A stretch of 64,000 bases of DNA from Azoarcus sp. KH32C (GCF_000349945.1 NC_020516.1:4898001-4962000); one strand, 5' to 3'. Positions 1 to 8,671 are shown, counted from the stretch's first letter. The notes: generated by a model from the sequence alone, not told the origin. Numbers and translations are program-made.

Positions 1-186
1 GGCAAGTACTCCGAGCAGTTGCTGCAGACCATCGACTGGTGCCTGAAGCTCGATCCGCTGGCGCGCCCGCAGAGCGTGTATTCGCTGCAGAAGGCGCTGC
101 TGCGCAAGGCCGAGGGCGACCCCGTCCACGCGGGCCTCTTCGGCGACCTGGGCGCCAGACTGAAGTCCTTTATCGGACGCACATAA
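1..186 (+). CDS. Ser/Thr protein kinase, C-terminal end only
   Basis: Only the last 61 codons are in the window, in frame from base 1 to the TAA at 184-186. The segment LDPLARPQSV is typical of the end of the C-lobe (subdomain XI) of Hanks-type Ser/Thr kinases, where the conserved Arg stabilises the lobe. A short basic tail follows (LKSFIGRT). The PP2C phosphatase gene starts 10 bases later, and adjacent kinase/phosphatase pairs commonly act on the same phosphoproteins. The catalytic part lies outside the window, so family membership rests on this short motif and the neighbour. Confidence 0.7.
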   Translation, partial: GKYSEQLLQTIDWCLKLDPLARPQSVYSLQKALLRKAEGDPVHAGLFGDLGARLKSFIGRT

Positions 187-196
187 GGAAGCGACC

Positions 197-1117
197 GTGA
201 AGTTCACCATTTACCAGGACAGCCGCATCGGCAAGCGCAGTTCGAACCAGGACCGCCTGGCGTACTGCTATTCGCGCGAGGCGCTGCTGATGCTCGTCGC
301 CGACGGCATGGGCGGACACCTGCACGGCGATGTCGCGTCGCACATCTGCGTGCAGTTCATCACCGAGGCCTTCCAGCGCGAAGCCCGTCCGGTGCTGCCT
401 GACCCGTCGATGTTCCTGTCGCGGGCGCTGACCAATGCGCACAACGCGATCCTCGACTATGCCTTCGACAAGAACCTCGCCGAGGCGCCGCGCACGACGG
501 TCGTGGCCTGTGTCGTGCAGGAGGGCTTCGCGCAGTGGGCGCATGCCGGCGACTCGCGGCTCTATGTGCTGCGCCGCGGCCAGGTCGCGATGCACACCAA
601 GGACCATTCGCGCGTGCAGATGATGATGGACCAGGGCCTGATCAACGCCGAGGAAGCCGCCCGCCACCCGAGCCGCAACCGCGTCTACAGCTGCCTCGGC
701 GGCCACCATGCGCCGCAGGTCGAGTTCTCGAAGCGTCTGCCGCTGCGCGATGGCGACGTGCTCGCGCTGTGCTCGGACGGCGTATGGGGCCCGGTCGGCG
801 ACGAGCTGCTCGCCACGGAGCTCAATGGCGGCGACGTCATGACCCAGGTCCCGAAAGTCATGGACAAGGCCGAGGAGCTTGCCGGCGCGTCGTGTGACAA
901 CCTGTCAATGGTCGCGATGCAATGGCACGACGACACGACGCTGCCCCACGGCGACGCGGTCTCGACGCAGACCATGGCACTCGACAACTTCACGACCCAG
1001 CTCGAAGCCTTCGAGCGCACGACCCAGTCGCCGACCGCCCGCTACGACATCACCGACGACGAGATCGAGAAGGCCATCGCCGAGATCAACTCCGCCATCC
1101 AGAAATACAGCAAATAG
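197..1117 (+). CDS. PP2C-family Ser/Thr protein phosphatase
   Basis: A 306-residue metal-dependent (PPM/PP2C) phosphatase that removes phosphate from Ser/Thr of proteins in the cytoplasm. The metal-binding motifs appear in order: SSNQDR near residue 16, VADGMGGH near 36, AGDSRLYV near 117, CSDGVWG near 193 and CDNLSMV near 234; the Asp residues bind Mn/Mg. No membrane segment is visible. The start is GTG with an AAGGAA ribosome site just upstream. It follows the kinase gene directly, so the two probably form a reversible phosphorylation switch. About 60 residues after the catalytic core have no recognised domain. Confidence 0.9.
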   Translation: MKFTIYQDSRIGKRSSNQDRLAYCYSREALLMLVADGMGGHLHGDVASHICVQFITEAFQREARPVLPDPSMFLSRALTNAHNAILDYAFDKNLAEAPRTTVVACVVQEGFAQWAHAGDSRLYVLRRGQVAMHTKDHSRVQMMMDQGLINAEEAARHPSRNRVYSCLGGHHAPQVEFSKRLPLRDGDVLALCSDGVWGPVGDELLATELNGGDVMTQVPKVMDKAEELAGASCDNLSMVAMQWHDDTTLPHGDAVSTQTMALDNFTTQLEAFERTTQSPTARYDITDDEIEKAIAEINSAIQKYSK

Positions 1118-1127
1118 GAAAGTCTTC

Positions 1128-1844
1128 ATGCGCCCCAGCCAACGCCGCGCCGACGAACTGCGCCCGGTCCGCATCACCCGCAACTTCACCTGCCACGCCG
1201 AAGGCTCGGTGCTGATCGAATTCGGCGCGACGCGCGTGCTGTGCACCGCAACCGTCGAGGACTCCCTGCCGCCCTTCCTGCGCGGCAAGGGCCAGGGCTG
1301 GCTCACCGCCGAATACGGCATGCTGCCGCGCTCGACCCACACGCGCAGCGCACGCGAAGCCGCGAAGGGCAAGCAGAGCGGGCGCACGCAGGAGATCCAG
1401 CGCCTGATCGGCCGCAGCCTACGCGCGGTGGTCGACCTCGCCGCACTCGGCGAGCGCCAGATCATCATCGACTGCGACGTGCTGCAGGCCGACGGCGGCA
1501 CGCGCACGGCGTCGATTACCGGCGCCTGCGTCGCCGTCCATGATGCAATCACCAAGCTCGTCGCCGCGGGCAAGCTCGCCAAGAACCCGATGCGCGACTT
1601 CGTCGCCGCGGTCTCGGTCGGCATCCATCAGGGCACCCCGGTGCTCGATCTGGATTACCTGGAGGATTCCGACTGCGACACCGACATGAACGTCGTGATG
1701 ACCGGCGCCGGCGGTTTCGTCGAAGTCCAGGGCACGGCCGAAGGCAGCCCCTTCTCGCGCGAGGAACTCAACGCGCTGCTGGCACTCGCAGAAGGAGGCA
1801 TCCGCGAGCTCGTCGCCTTACAGAAGGCGGCGCTCGCGCAATAG
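1128..1844 (+). CDS. rph: ribonuclease PH
   Basis: This 238-residue phosphorolytic 3'-5' exoribonuclease trims the 3' end of tRNA precursors using inorganic phosphate and forms a hexameric ring. The N-terminus RPSQRRADELRPVRI is the classic RNase PH opening. DCDVLQADGGTRTASITGA near residues 116-134 and the phosphate-site region near DSDCDTDMNVVMTG are intact, and the length is standard. The ATG at 1128 is preceded by AGGAAAG. Longer in-frame extensions upstream lie inside the phosphatase gene and look unlike coding sequence. rph-rdgB is a common bacterial gene pair. Confidence 0.95.
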   Translation: MRPSQRRADELRPVRITRNFTCHAEGSVLIEFGATRVLCTATVEDSLPPFLRGKGQGWLTAEYGMLPRSTHTRSAREAAKGKQSGRTQEIQRLIGRSLRAVVDLAALGERQIIIDCDVLQADGGTRTASITGACVAVHDAITKLVAAGKLAKNPMRDFVAAVSVGIHQGTPVLDLDYLEDSDCDTDMNVVMTGAGGFVEVQGTAEGSPFSREELNALLALAEGGIRELVALQKAALAQ

Positions 1845-1854
1845 TGAGATCCTC

Positions 1855-2451
1855 ATGAGCAAACGACTCGTCCTCGCCAGCAACAACGCCAAGAAGGCGG
1901 CCGAACTGGCCGCGCTGCTCGCGCCGCTCGGCATCGAAGTGGTGCCGCAGGCGACGCTCGGCATTCCGGAAGCGGAAGAGCCGCACAACACTTTCGTCGA
2001 AAATGCGCTCGCGAAGGCACGCCACGCGTCGGCACTGTCCGGGCTGCCGGCGATCGCCGACGACTCCGGCCTGTGCGTGAACGCGCTCGGCAACGCGCCG
2101 GGAGTGCAGTCCGCGCGTTATGCGGGCGAGCCGAAGTCGGACGCGCGCAACAACGCGCTGCTGCTCGAACGCCTCGAAGGCGTTGCGGACCGGCGTGCCT
2201 ACTTCTACTCCGTCGTCGTGCTGGTGCGCCACGCCGAAGACCCCCGCCCGCAGATCGCCGACGGCGAATGGCACGGCGAGATTCTACAGGCCCCGCGCGG
2301 CGAGGCCGGTTTCGGCTACGACCCGCTGTTCTTCGTGCCCGAGATGAACCAGACCGCCGCCGAACTGGACGCCAAGCTGAAGAACACGCTGAGCCACCGC
2401 GGCGCGGCGATGCGGCATCTCCTCGCGCGGCTGGAGACGGATCCGCTGTGA
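1855..2451 (+). CDS. rdgB: dITP/XTP pyrophosphatase (RdgB/HAM1)
   Basis: A 198-residue house-cleaning enzyme that hydrolyses non-canonical purine triphosphates (dITP, XTP, ITP) to monophosphates and pyrophosphate, keeping them out of nucleic acids. The N-terminal substrate motif LVLASNNAKKAAEL, the catalytic segment ADDSGLCVNAL near residue 67 and the FGYDPLFFVPE motif near 155 are all present. It starts 10 bases after rph, and its stop overlaps the GTG start of hemW, so translation is probably coupled. Confidence 0.95.
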   Translation: MSKRLVLASNNAKKAAELAALLAPLGIEVVPQATLGIPEAEEPHNTFVENALAKARHASALSGLPAIADDSGLCVNALGNAPGVQSARYAGEPKSDARNNALLLERLEGVADRRAYFYSVVVLVRHAEDPRPQIADGEWHGEILQAPRGEAGFGYDPLFFVPEMNQTAAELDAKLKNTLSHRGAAMRHLLARLETDPL

Positions 2452-3674
2452 GCAGTCGCCGCGTCATTCCGCTGACCGTCGCCCCGGCCGTCGGCACGAG
2501 TCCCCTCGCCGTGCCCGAACGCCCGCAGCTCACGGCCTCGCCGCCGCTCGCGCTGTACGTGCATTACCCGTGGTGCGTGAAGAAGTGCCCCTACTGCGAC
2601 TTCAACTCGCACGCCCAGCGCGGCGGGGAGATCCCGGAAGCGGCCTACATCGATGCGCTGCTCGCGGACCTCGAATCGGCGCTGCCACAGGTGTGGGGCC
2701 GGCGTGTGCATTCGATCTTCATCGGCGGGGGCACGCCCAGCCTGATCTCGTCCGAGGGTCTCGACCGGCTGCTGACCGGTATCCGCATGCTGCTGATGCT
2801 CGATCCGATGGCGGAGATCACGCTGGAGGCGAATCCTGGCACGGTCGAGGCGCAGCGCTTCCGCGACTACCGCGCGGCCGGGGTCAATCGCCTGTCGCTC
2901 GGCATCCAGAGCTTCGACGACCGCCAGCTCGAACGGCTCGGCCGCATCCACGGGGGCGACGAGGCGCGCCGCGCGATCGACACGGCGCTCGCGCACTTCG
3001 AGCGCGTCAATCTCGACCTGATGTACGCGCTGCCCGAGCAGACGCTCGCCGAAGCGCTTGCCGACCTCGAGACCGGCCTCGCCTTCGGCGTCACGCACCT
3101 CTCGTGCTATCACCTGACGCTCGAACCGAACACGCCTTTCGCGCACTCGCCGCCACCGCTGCCCGACGACGACCTCTCCGCCGACATGCAGGACGCGATC
3201 GAGACGCGGCTTGCCGAAGCCGGTTTCCTCCATTACGAGACCTCGGCCTTCGCGAAACCCGGCCAGCAGTGCCGGCACAACCTCAACTACTGGACCTTCG
3301 GCGACTACCTCGGCATCGGCGCGGGCGCGCATGGCAAGCTGTCGAGCCATGAGGGGATCGTGCGCGAGATGCGCCACAAGCATCCGTCGCACTATCTCGA
3401 AGGCGCGGCGCGGCGCGATTTCGTGCAGGAGCGGCGCGAGGTCGGCGTCGCCGAGCTGCCTTTCGAATTCATGATGAACGCGCTGCGCCTGACCGGTGGC
3501 TTCCCGCGCCGGCTCTTCGCCGAACGCACGGGCCTGCCCTTCGCGGCGATCGAGGCGGAGCTCGCGGAAGCACGCCGGCGCGGTCTCGTCGAAATCGACG
3601 CCGAGGACATCCGCCCCACTGAACAGGGGCGGCACTTCCTCAACGACTTGCTGACGATGTTCCTGCGGGACTAA
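2448..3674 (+). CDS. hemW: HemW-type radical SAM haem chaperone
   Basis: A 408-residue radical SAM protein of the HemN-like HemW family, thought to deliver haem to respiratory cytochromes; it is often mislabelled oxygen-independent coproporphyrinogen oxidase. The cluster motif CVKKCPYCDFN (CX3CX2C) lies near residues 45-55. The GGGTPSL segment and the conserved NLDLMYALP follow, and the C-terminal HemN domain ends the protein. The start is a GTG whose last two bases are shared with the rdgB stop (GTGA). The first 35 residues are not conserved-looking, so a later start is possible. The gene ends 3 bases from the convergent sppA stop. Confidence 0.9.
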   Translation: MSSRRVIPLTVAPAVGTSPLAVPERPQLTASPPLALYVHYPWCVKKCPYCDFNSHAQRGGEIPEAAYIDALLADLESALPQVWGRRVHSIFIGGGTPSLISSEGLDRLLTGIRMLLMLDPMAEITLEANPGTVEAQRFRDYRAAGVNRLSLGIQSFDDRQLERLGRIHGGDEARRAIDTALAHFERVNLDLMYALPEQTLAEALADLETGLAFGVTHLSCYHLTLEPNTPFAHSPPPLPDDDLSADMQDAIETRLAEAGFLHYETSAFAKPGQQCRHNLNYWTFGDYLGIGAGAHGKLSSHEGIVREMRHKHPSHYLEGAARRDFVQERREVGVAELPFEFMMNALRLTGGFPRRLFAERTGLPFAAIEAELAEARRRGLVEIDAEDIRPTEQGRHFLNDLLTMFLRD

Positions 3675-3677
3675 GCC

Positions 3678-5486
3678 TTAGGGCGCTTCGCACAGGCAGT
3701 GCAGGTAGATGTGCTGCGGATCGTTCCAGTGCAGCAGTTCCACCGCCTCCGCGCGCAGACCATTCAGCACGCGCTGCAGCGGCGAATCGACGGCCGGAGC
3801 GGCCGGCATCGCTGCGTCGATCATGCGGCGCATCAGCAGCTGCAGCGGATGGATGTCCGGCGTCTGCCACACGGTTTCGTAACGCTCGATCCCCGCCCGC
3901 TTCGCCGCCGCCGCGATCGCGCCATCGACGCCGCCGAGCTGGTCGACGAGCCCGAGCTTGCTGGCGGTCTCGCCCGTCCACACGCGGCCCCGAGCGATCG
4001 GATCGACCTCGGCGACCGGCATCGAGCGGGCGGTTGAAACGGTCTGCAGGAAGCGCTGGTAGCTGTGATCGACGCCGAGCTGGATCGCCTTTGCGAGGCC
4101 GGGATCCAGCGGCCGCCGCGGGTCGAGCGCGCCCGCGAGGGGGCCGGTGGAGACGCCATCGGTGGTCACGCCGAGCTTTTCAAGCGGCTCGGCGAGCTCG
4201 GGGAACAGCGCGAATACGCCGATCGAGCCGGTGAGCGTTTCGGGACGCGCCCAGATCTCGTCGGCGCCGGCGGCGATCCAGTACCCGCCCGACGCGGCGA
4301 CCGAACTCATCGACGCGACGACCGGCTTGCCCGCGCGACGCGTCAGCTCGAGTTCGCGCCGGATCACTTCCGAGGCCCACGCGCTGCCGCCGGGGCTGTC
4401 GATGCGCAGCACGACGGCCTTCACGCGGTCATCCTCGCGCGCATTGCGAATCTCGTCCGCCAGGCTGTCGCCGCCGACCGATTCGCCGTCGTTGCCGCCG
4501 TCGACGATCGCGCCCTGAGCAACCAACACGGTGATTCGGGCCGATTCGTGCGGGCGTGCCGCGCGCACCGCGGCGACGTAGTCCGAGACGTCGACGTGGC
4601 GGTAATCCTTGCCGTCGTCGGCCGTGCCGACGCGCGACTTCAGCATTTCGCGCCACTCGTCGCGCTGGCTCATGCCGTCGACGAGACCTGCGTCGTGCGC
4701 CGCCCGCGCCGTATCGCCGCCAGCCTCGGCGAGCACGCCCGGGAAGTCCGCGACGTAGCGTTCGAGCTTCTCCGGCGCGAGCTTGCGCGAACCGGCGACA
4801 CCGCTGCGCATGCCGTCCCACAGCGCCTGCAGCAGGTCGCGCGTCGCAGCCCGGTCCTCGTCGGACATGTCTGCGCGCGTGAAGGGTTCGGCGAAGGACT
4901 TGTACTCGCCGACACGGAACACATGGACCCTCACACCGAGCTTGTCGAGCGCGCCTTTGTAATAGTTCGAATAGCGGGAGAGTCCGGTCAGCAGCACGAA
5001 GCCGTCGGGCGCGATATGGACGACGTCGGCGACGCTCGCCAGGTAGTACTGCGCCTGCGTGAAGCGTTCGCCGCGCGCGAACACCGGCTTGCCGGTCGCC
5101 TTGAACGCAACGATCGCGTCGCGCAACTCGGCGAGCTTGGACAGGCCGGAGCTGCCCATGCCGTCGGTGTCGATCACAATCGCCTTGATGCGCGAATCCT
5201 CGCGTGCGGCCTGGATCGCCTCCAGCAGGTCGCGCAGCGGCGTGCGCGCGACCGGCACGCCCCCCGAGCGCACGAGCCCGAGCGGATCATCGAGGGTCAT
5301 CTGCTCGACGAGCGTCCCCATCGGGCGCACAAGCAGCGCCGCCCCGTCGGGCACGCCGGGCGCCGGGCGCAGCGCCACGACGACGATCGCCGCGACGATG
5401 GCGACGAAGACGAGATTGAGGACGAAGCGGCGCAAGAGATCGATCGCGCGCCCGAGTCCCGCCAAGAACCTCCCCACCGAACCCAT
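3678..5486 (-). CDS. sppA: signal peptide peptidase SppA, long (67K) form
   Basis: A 602-residue membrane-bound serine protease that degrades cleaved signal peptides. One transmembrane segment spans residues 21-40 and is followed by two tandem S49 peptidase domains. The general-base lysine is K196 in VGEYKSFAEP of the first domain. The nucleophile is S399 in VAASGGYW of the second, the arrangement known from E. coli SppA. The length fits the long form rather than the half-length SppA36K. It is the last gene of the minus-strand run thiS-thiG-trmB-sppA. Confidence 0.95.
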   Translation of the reverse strand: MGSVGRFLAGLGRAIDLLRRFVLNLVFVAIVAAIVVVALRPAPGVPDGAALLVRPMGTLVEQMTLDDPLGLVRSGGVPVARTPLRDLLEAIQAAREDSRIKAIVIDTDGMGSSGLSKLAELRDAIVAFKATGKPVFARGERFTQAQYYLASVADVVHIAPDGFVLLTGLSRYSNYYKGALDKLGVRVHVFRVGEYKSFAEPFTRADMSDEDRAATRDLLQALWDGMRSGVAGSRKLAPEKLERYVADFPGVLAEAGGDTARAAHDAGLVDGMSQRDEWREMLKSRVGTADDGKDYRHVDVSDYVAAVRAARPHESARITVLVAQGAIVDGGNDGESVGGDSLADEIRNAREDDRVKAVVLRIDSPGGSAWASEVIRRELELTRRAGKPVVASMSSVAASGGYWIAAGADEIWARPETLTGSIGVFALFPELAEPLEKLGVTTDGVSTGPLAGALDPRRPLDPGLAKAIQLGVDHSYQRFLQTVSTARSMPVAEVDPIARGRVWTGETASKLGLVDQLGGVDGAIAAAAKRAGIERYETVWQTPDIHPLQLLMRRMIDAAMPAAPAVDSPLQRVLNGLRAEAVELLHWNDPQHIYLHCLCEAP

Positions 5487-5512
5487 CTTCCCTGCTCTCC
5501 CTCAGCGCGGGC

Positions 5513-6262
5513 TCAGGCGCCGCGGCGCCGGAACACCAGATCCCATACCCCGTGACCGAGCTTCAGGCCCCGGTTCTCGAACTTCGTCAGCGGCCGGTAG
5601 TCCGGACGCGGCGCAAAACCGTCGGCGGTGTTTTCCAGCAACGCTTCGCCGGAGAGCACCTCCATCATCCAGTGAGCATACTCTTCCCAGTCGGTCGCGC
5701 AATGCAGATATCCACCGGGCGCAAGACGCGAAGCGATCAGCGCGACGAAATCGGGTTGGATGATGCGGCGCTTGTGGTGACGCTTCTTGCGCCACGGGTC
5801 GGGGAAGAAGACGTGCACGCCGGCGAGCGAGCCTTCCGGGATCATGTCGCGCAGCACCTCGACGGCGTCGTGCTGCATGATGCGCAGGTTCGTGAGCCCG
5901 CCTTCGGCGATCAGCTTGCACAGGCTGCCGACGCCGGGTCCGTGCACCTCGATGCCGAGGAAATCCTTGTCGGGCGCGGCCGCGGCGATCTTCGCGGTGG
6001 TCTCGCCCATGCCGAATCCGATCTCAACGATCTTCGGCGCGGCGCGGCCGAAGGCGGCGTCGAGGTCGAGCGGTGCGATGCGGTAGGGGATCGCGACTTT
6101 CGGCAGCGTCTCGTCGAGATGGCGCTGCTGCGCGACCGACATGCGGCCCTGGCGCAGCACGAAGCTGCGGATCGAACGGCTCGAAAAGCGCGCTTCAGGA
6201 TCGCGCCCCTCCTCGTTGTCGATGGGGGCAGTGTCGGGCATATCGGGGCGGGGGCTGGTCAT
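5513..6262 (-). CDS. trmB: tRNA (guanine-N7)-methyltransferase
   Basis: This enzyme transfers a methyl group from S-adenosylmethionine to N7 of G46 in the tRNA variable loop. In the 249-residue model, EIGFGMGETTAKIA is the SAM-binding motif I, and FFPDPWRKKRHHKRR is the hallmark TrmB motif carrying catalytic and tRNA-contact residues. DWEEYAHWM follows. The first 45 residues are a variable acidic leader, and the start could instead be the second Met six codons on (MPDTAP). No strong ribosome site decides between them. It lies between thiG and sppA on the same strand. Confidence 0.93.
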   Translation of the reverse strand: MTSPRPDMPDTAPIDNEEGRDPEARFSSRSIRSFVLRQGRMSVAQQRHLDETLPKVAIPYRIAPLDLDAAFGRAAPKIVEIGFGMGETTAKIAAAAPDKDFLGIEVHGPGVGSLCKLIAEGGLTNLRIMQHDAVEVLRDMIPEGSLAGVHVFFPDPWRKKRHHKRRIIQPDFVALIASRLAPGGYLHCATDWEEYAHWMMEVLSGEALLENTADGFAPRPDYRPLTKFENRGLKLGHGVWDLVFRRRGA

Positions 6263-6330
6263 GAGGCGAAAAAGCGAACGGGGCCCCGCCGCGGCGCGGA
6301 CCGCCGGCGGAGCCCGGTGAAGGGAAAGAA

Positions 6331-7116
6331 TCAGGAACCGATCAGGCCTTGGGTCGGCGAACTCGGGTCGGCGGAGTACAGCTTGCGCGGCATGCGGCCG
6401 GCGAGGAAGGCTTCGCGGCCGGCTTCGACCGCCTTCTTCATCGCGCTCGCCATCAGCACGGGCTTTTTCGCGTGCGCGATGGCGGTATTCATCAGCACGC
6501 CGTCGCAGCCGAGCTCCATCGCGATCGCGGCGTCCGAAGCGGTGCCGACGCCCGCGTCGACGAGGACCGGCACCTTGGCCTGGTCGATGATGAGGCGCAG
6601 GTTCCACGGGTTGAGGATGCCCATGCCGGAGCCGATCAGGGACGCGAGCGGCATCACCGCGACGCAGCCGATCTCTTCGAGCATCTTGGCCTGGATCGGA
6701 TCGTCGGCGCAGTAGACCATCACGTCGAAGCCGTCCTTGACGAGGATCTCGGCCGCCTTCAGCGTTTCGGGCATGTTCGGGAACAGCGTCGTCGGATCGC
6801 CGAGCACTTCAAGCTTGCACAGCGGATGCCCGTCGAGGAGCTCGCGCCCGAGGCGCAAGGTGCGCACCGCGTCCTCGGCGTTGTAGCAACCGGCGGTGTT
6901 CGGCAGGATCGTGAATTTTTCCGGCGGCAGCACGTCGAGCAGGTTGGGCTCGCCCGCGTTCTGGCCGATGTTCGTGCGGCGGATCGCGACGGTGACGATC
7001 TCGGCGCCCGAGGCGTCGATCGCTTCGCGCGTCTCGTCGAAATCCTTGTACTTGCCGGTCCCGACGAGAAGACGGGAGCGGTAGGACTTGCCTGCGATGA
7101 CCAGGGAGTCGTTCAT
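6331..7116 (-). CDS. thiG: thiazole synthase
   Basis: A 261-residue TIM-barrel enzyme that builds the thiazole phosphate of thiamin from 1-deoxy-xylulose 5-phosphate, dehydroglycine and the sulfur on ThiS thiocarboxylate. K101 in LCKLEVLGD is the Schiff-base lysine position. GTGKYKD near residue 20, LPNTAGCYNAEDAV and DAGVGTASDAA are typical ThiG motifs. The start at MNDSLVIAGKS fits family N-termini; an in-frame extension upstream is Pro/Arg-rich and not ThiG-like. thiS lies 79 bases upstream on the same strand, while thiO, thiF and thiH are not in the window. Confidence 0.95.
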   Translation of the reverse strand: MNDSLVIAGKSYRSRLLVGTGKYKDFDETREAIDASGAEIVTVAIRRTNIGQNAGEPNLLDVLPPEKFTILPNTAGCYNAEDAVRTLRLGRELLDGHPLCKLEVLGDPTTLFPNMPETLKAAEILVKDGFDVMVYCADDPIQAKMLEEIGCVAVMPLASLIGSGMGILNPWNLRLIIDQAKVPVLVDAGVGTASDAAIAMELGCDGVLMNTAIAHAKKPVLMASAMKKAVEAGREAFLAGRMPRKLYSADPSSPTQGLIGS

Positions 7117-7195
7117 GTTCGACCTGTAGAAATTCGGTGGGGGTTCGGTAGCCGGCGCGAGCCGGCGCTCGGGGCCATGTTGGGCGATCCGCTCG

Positions 7196-7399
7196 TCAGC
7201 CGCCGCCCACGGCAACTACGATCTCCAGCCGGTCGCCTTCTGCGAGGACGGTCTCGCCGTGCCGGCCCTTCGGAACGATCTCGCCGTTGCGCTCGACCGC
7301 CAGCCGCTTGCCGGTGAGCCCCCGGCCCTCCAGGAGCGCGAGCACGCTCAGCCCTTCGTCGAGCGATTCGTTCTGACCGTTGATGGTGACCTGGATCAT
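7196..7399 (-). CDS. thiS: sulfur carrier protein ThiS
   Basis: A 67-residue ubiquitin-fold sulfur carrier. Its C-terminus ends in Gly-Gly-Gly (VVAVGGG), the site that is adenylated by ThiF and turned into a thiocarboxylate for ThiG. The start is placed at MIQVTINGQ, which gives the usual ThiS N-terminal strand; a longer reading would add 14 atypical residues. It is co-directional with and just upstream of thiG. I saw no TPP-riboswitch consensus in the 285 bases between this start and the divergent tRNA gene, so thiamin control here is not evident. Confidence 0.93.
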   Translation of the reverse strand: MIQVTINGQNESLDEGLSVLALLEGRGLTGKRLAVERNGEIVPKGRHGETVLAEGDRLEIVVAVGGG

Positions 7400-7623
7400 G
7401 CGCGTGCCGGAAAATGCGTAAACGGCCTTGAAGTTTAGCATGTGCGCAGCCGGCGATTCCGCTCCGCTAGTGCCCTCGCGGGCTGTGACATGCTTGCCGG
7501 ATCCCGGGTTCCGGTCCAGCCAGGGCCCGGAGCCGAAAGACCGGGCGGCCGGTGCCCGAGTGTGCGGACGGTCGCGACTGCCCTCGGCCGGCTCGGCAAA
7601 CGGCGCCGGCCGAGCGCCCGTCG

Positions 7624-7652
7624 TTGCGCAACGCCCCGCCTGTCATTAGAAT
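7624..7652 (+). promoter_or_regulatory. candidate sigma-70 promoter of tRNA-Gly(CCC)
   Basis: TTGCGC at 7624-7629 and TAGAAT at 7647-7652 are separated by 17 bases. This is a good -35/-10 pair that would start transcription about 25 bases before the mature tRNA. The surrounding 280 bases between thiS and the tRNA contain no other gene I can support. Confidence 0.6.
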
Positions 7653-7684
7653 GGCGCCCTGCCCGATGCAAATCGGGCCTCCGA

Positions 7685-7758
7685 GCGGGCGTCGTATAAT
7701 GGTAATACCCTAGCTTCCCAAGCTAGAGCCGTGGGTTCGATTCCCATCGCCCGCTCCA
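7685..7758 (+). tRNA. tRNA-Gly (anticodon CCC)
   Basis: The cloverleaf is complete. The acceptor strand GCGGGCG at 7685-7691 pairs with CGCCCGC at 7748-7754. The anticodon stem CTAGC/GCTAG closes the loop TTCCCAA, giving anticodon CCC (reads GGG). The T-arm loop is TTCGATT and CCA is encoded at 7756-7758. It has its own promoter and terminator. A second glycine tRNA (GCC) lies 350 bases away on the other strand. Confidence 0.97.
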
Positions 7759-7772
7759 GTCGAATTCAGTGC

Positions 7773-7801
7773 AAAAGCCAGCCTTCGGTGCTGGCTTTTT
7801 T
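7773..7801 (+). terminator. rho-independent terminator after tRNA-Gly(CCC)
   Basis: The stem AAAAGCCAGC (7773-7782) pairs with GCTGGCTTTT (7790-7799) around a CTTCGGT loop and is followed by more T. It sits 15 bases after the tRNA 3' end. The A/T tracts flank both sides, so it could also end transcripts coming from the minus-strand tRNA operon. Confidence 0.85.
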
Positions 7802-7907
7802 CGTTTTCGGCCCTGGAAGATGTCGACACGGTCCACGAGATCGCGCATTTCCGGGCAGGAAACGCCGGATGGGACGGGATGCGATCGAAGGGGAGAATGG
7901 CAAATGC

Positions 7908-7984
7908 TGGTGCGTCCTGACGGATTCGAACCGCCGACCTCCACGATGTCAACGTGGCGCTCTAACCAACTGAGCTAAGGACGC
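7908..7984 (-). tRNA. tRNA-Val (anticodon GAC)
   Basis: On the minus strand, acceptor GCGTCCT (5' end at 7984) pairs with AGGACGC. The anticodon stem CCACG/CGTGG encloses TTGACAT, giving anticodon GAC. Discriminator A and encoded CCA (complement of 7908-7910) complete it. It is the last of three tRNAs on this strand. Confidence 0.96.
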
Positions 7985-7993
7985 ACGTGCGGG

Positions 7994-8073
<80 letters not shown>

Positions 8074-8109
8074 TCCGTGAGTGCTGCTGCATGCCGGTTC
8101 ATTGCTGAA

Positions 8110-8185
8110 TGGAGCGGGAAACGAGTCTCGAACTCGCGACCTCAACCTTGGCAAGGTTGCGCTCTACCAACTGAGCTATTCCCGC
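8110..8185 (-). tRNA. tRNA-Gly (anticodon GCC)
   Basis: The minus-strand acceptor GCGGGAA pairs with TTCCCGC. The anticodon stem CAACC/GGTTG closes the loop TTGCCAA, so the anticodon is GCC. The CCA is encoded (complement of 8110-8112). It is the first tRNA after the strong promoter at 8234-8261. Confidence 0.96.
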
Positions 8186-8233
8186 TTTTCCGGCCACCGA
8201 TCGTTTGGAGCAAGCGACCGGTGAAGGGGGCGC

Positions 8234-8261
8234 ATTATAAGGGCCCCGCGCCGGTTTGCAA
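8234..8261 (-). promoter_or_regulatory. strong promoter of the Gly-fMet-Val tRNA operon
   Basis: On the minus strand, TTGCAA (8261-8256) and a perfect TATAAT (8239-8234) are spaced 16 bases apart. A GC-rich run (GCGCCCCC) follows the -10 box. Such a GC-rich discriminator is typical of stable-RNA promoters under stringent control; that consequence is inferred. Confidence 0.75.
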
Positions 8262-8283
8262 TAGCCTTTTGAGGGGCGGATGC

Positions 8284-8310
8284 AAAAAAGCCGCCCCGGA
8301 GGACGGCTTT
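8284..8310 (-). terminator. terminator of the Pro/Ala-rich protein gene
   Basis: Read on the minus strand, the stem AAAGCCG...CGGCTTTT is followed by six T. It lies 20 bases after the stop of the gene ending at 8330 and before the tRNA promoter, so it insulates the two units. Confidence 0.8.
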
Positions 8311-8329
8311 CGACTTGACGCCACACCGC

Positions 8330-8671
8330 TTACTTCGTGGCGGGCGTCGCCGAGCCAGCCTTCGCGTCGGCCTTCGCACCGGTCGCCGCATCGGTCTTGG
8401 CGGCGGTATCGACATGCTTCTTCGCGACGCGCTTCTTGGTGTGCTTGACCGGTTCCTTGGCGGTGTCGGCGGCCGCAGCCGGCGTGGCCTTTTCGGCAGG
8501 CATGGCGCTCGTTGCCGGGGTGGCCGGAACGACCTTTTCACCGGCGCTCGCCGGAGTTGCCGGCGTCGCCTTCACGGCCGGAGTGGCCGGCGTGGCGGGC
8601 GTCGCGCCCTGCGCGAAGGATATGGAGGCGAAACCGGCGGCAATGGCCAGGGCAATGATCTTCTTCAGCAT
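8330..8671 (-). CDS. exported Ala/Thr/Pro-rich low-complexity protein
   Basis: This 113-residue protein has a clear Sec signal peptide (MLKKIIALAIAAGFASISFAQ, cleavage after about residue 20). The mature part is low-complexity: repeats of ATPATPA, then alternating Lys/Ala segments (HTKKRVAKKHV). No enzyme motif or folded domain is recognisable. The Pro/Ala/Lys composition suggests an extended, basic periplasmic or cell-wall linker. A terminator follows directly and the gene appears monocistronic. Function unknown; similar small exported PA-rich proteins are common in betaproteobacteria. Confidence 0.75.
   Translation of the reverse strand: MLKKIIALAIAAGFASISFAQGATPATPATPAVKATPATPASAGEKVVPATPATSAMPAEKATPAAAADTAKEPVKHTKKRVAKKHVDTAAKTDAATGAKADAKAGSATPATK

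Noticed and set aside
7400..7684. Possible TPP riboswitch before thiS
   Set aside because: The conserved CTGAGA and ACCTGA-type THI-box elements are not visible on the minus strand in this gap, so no riboswitch is claimed.
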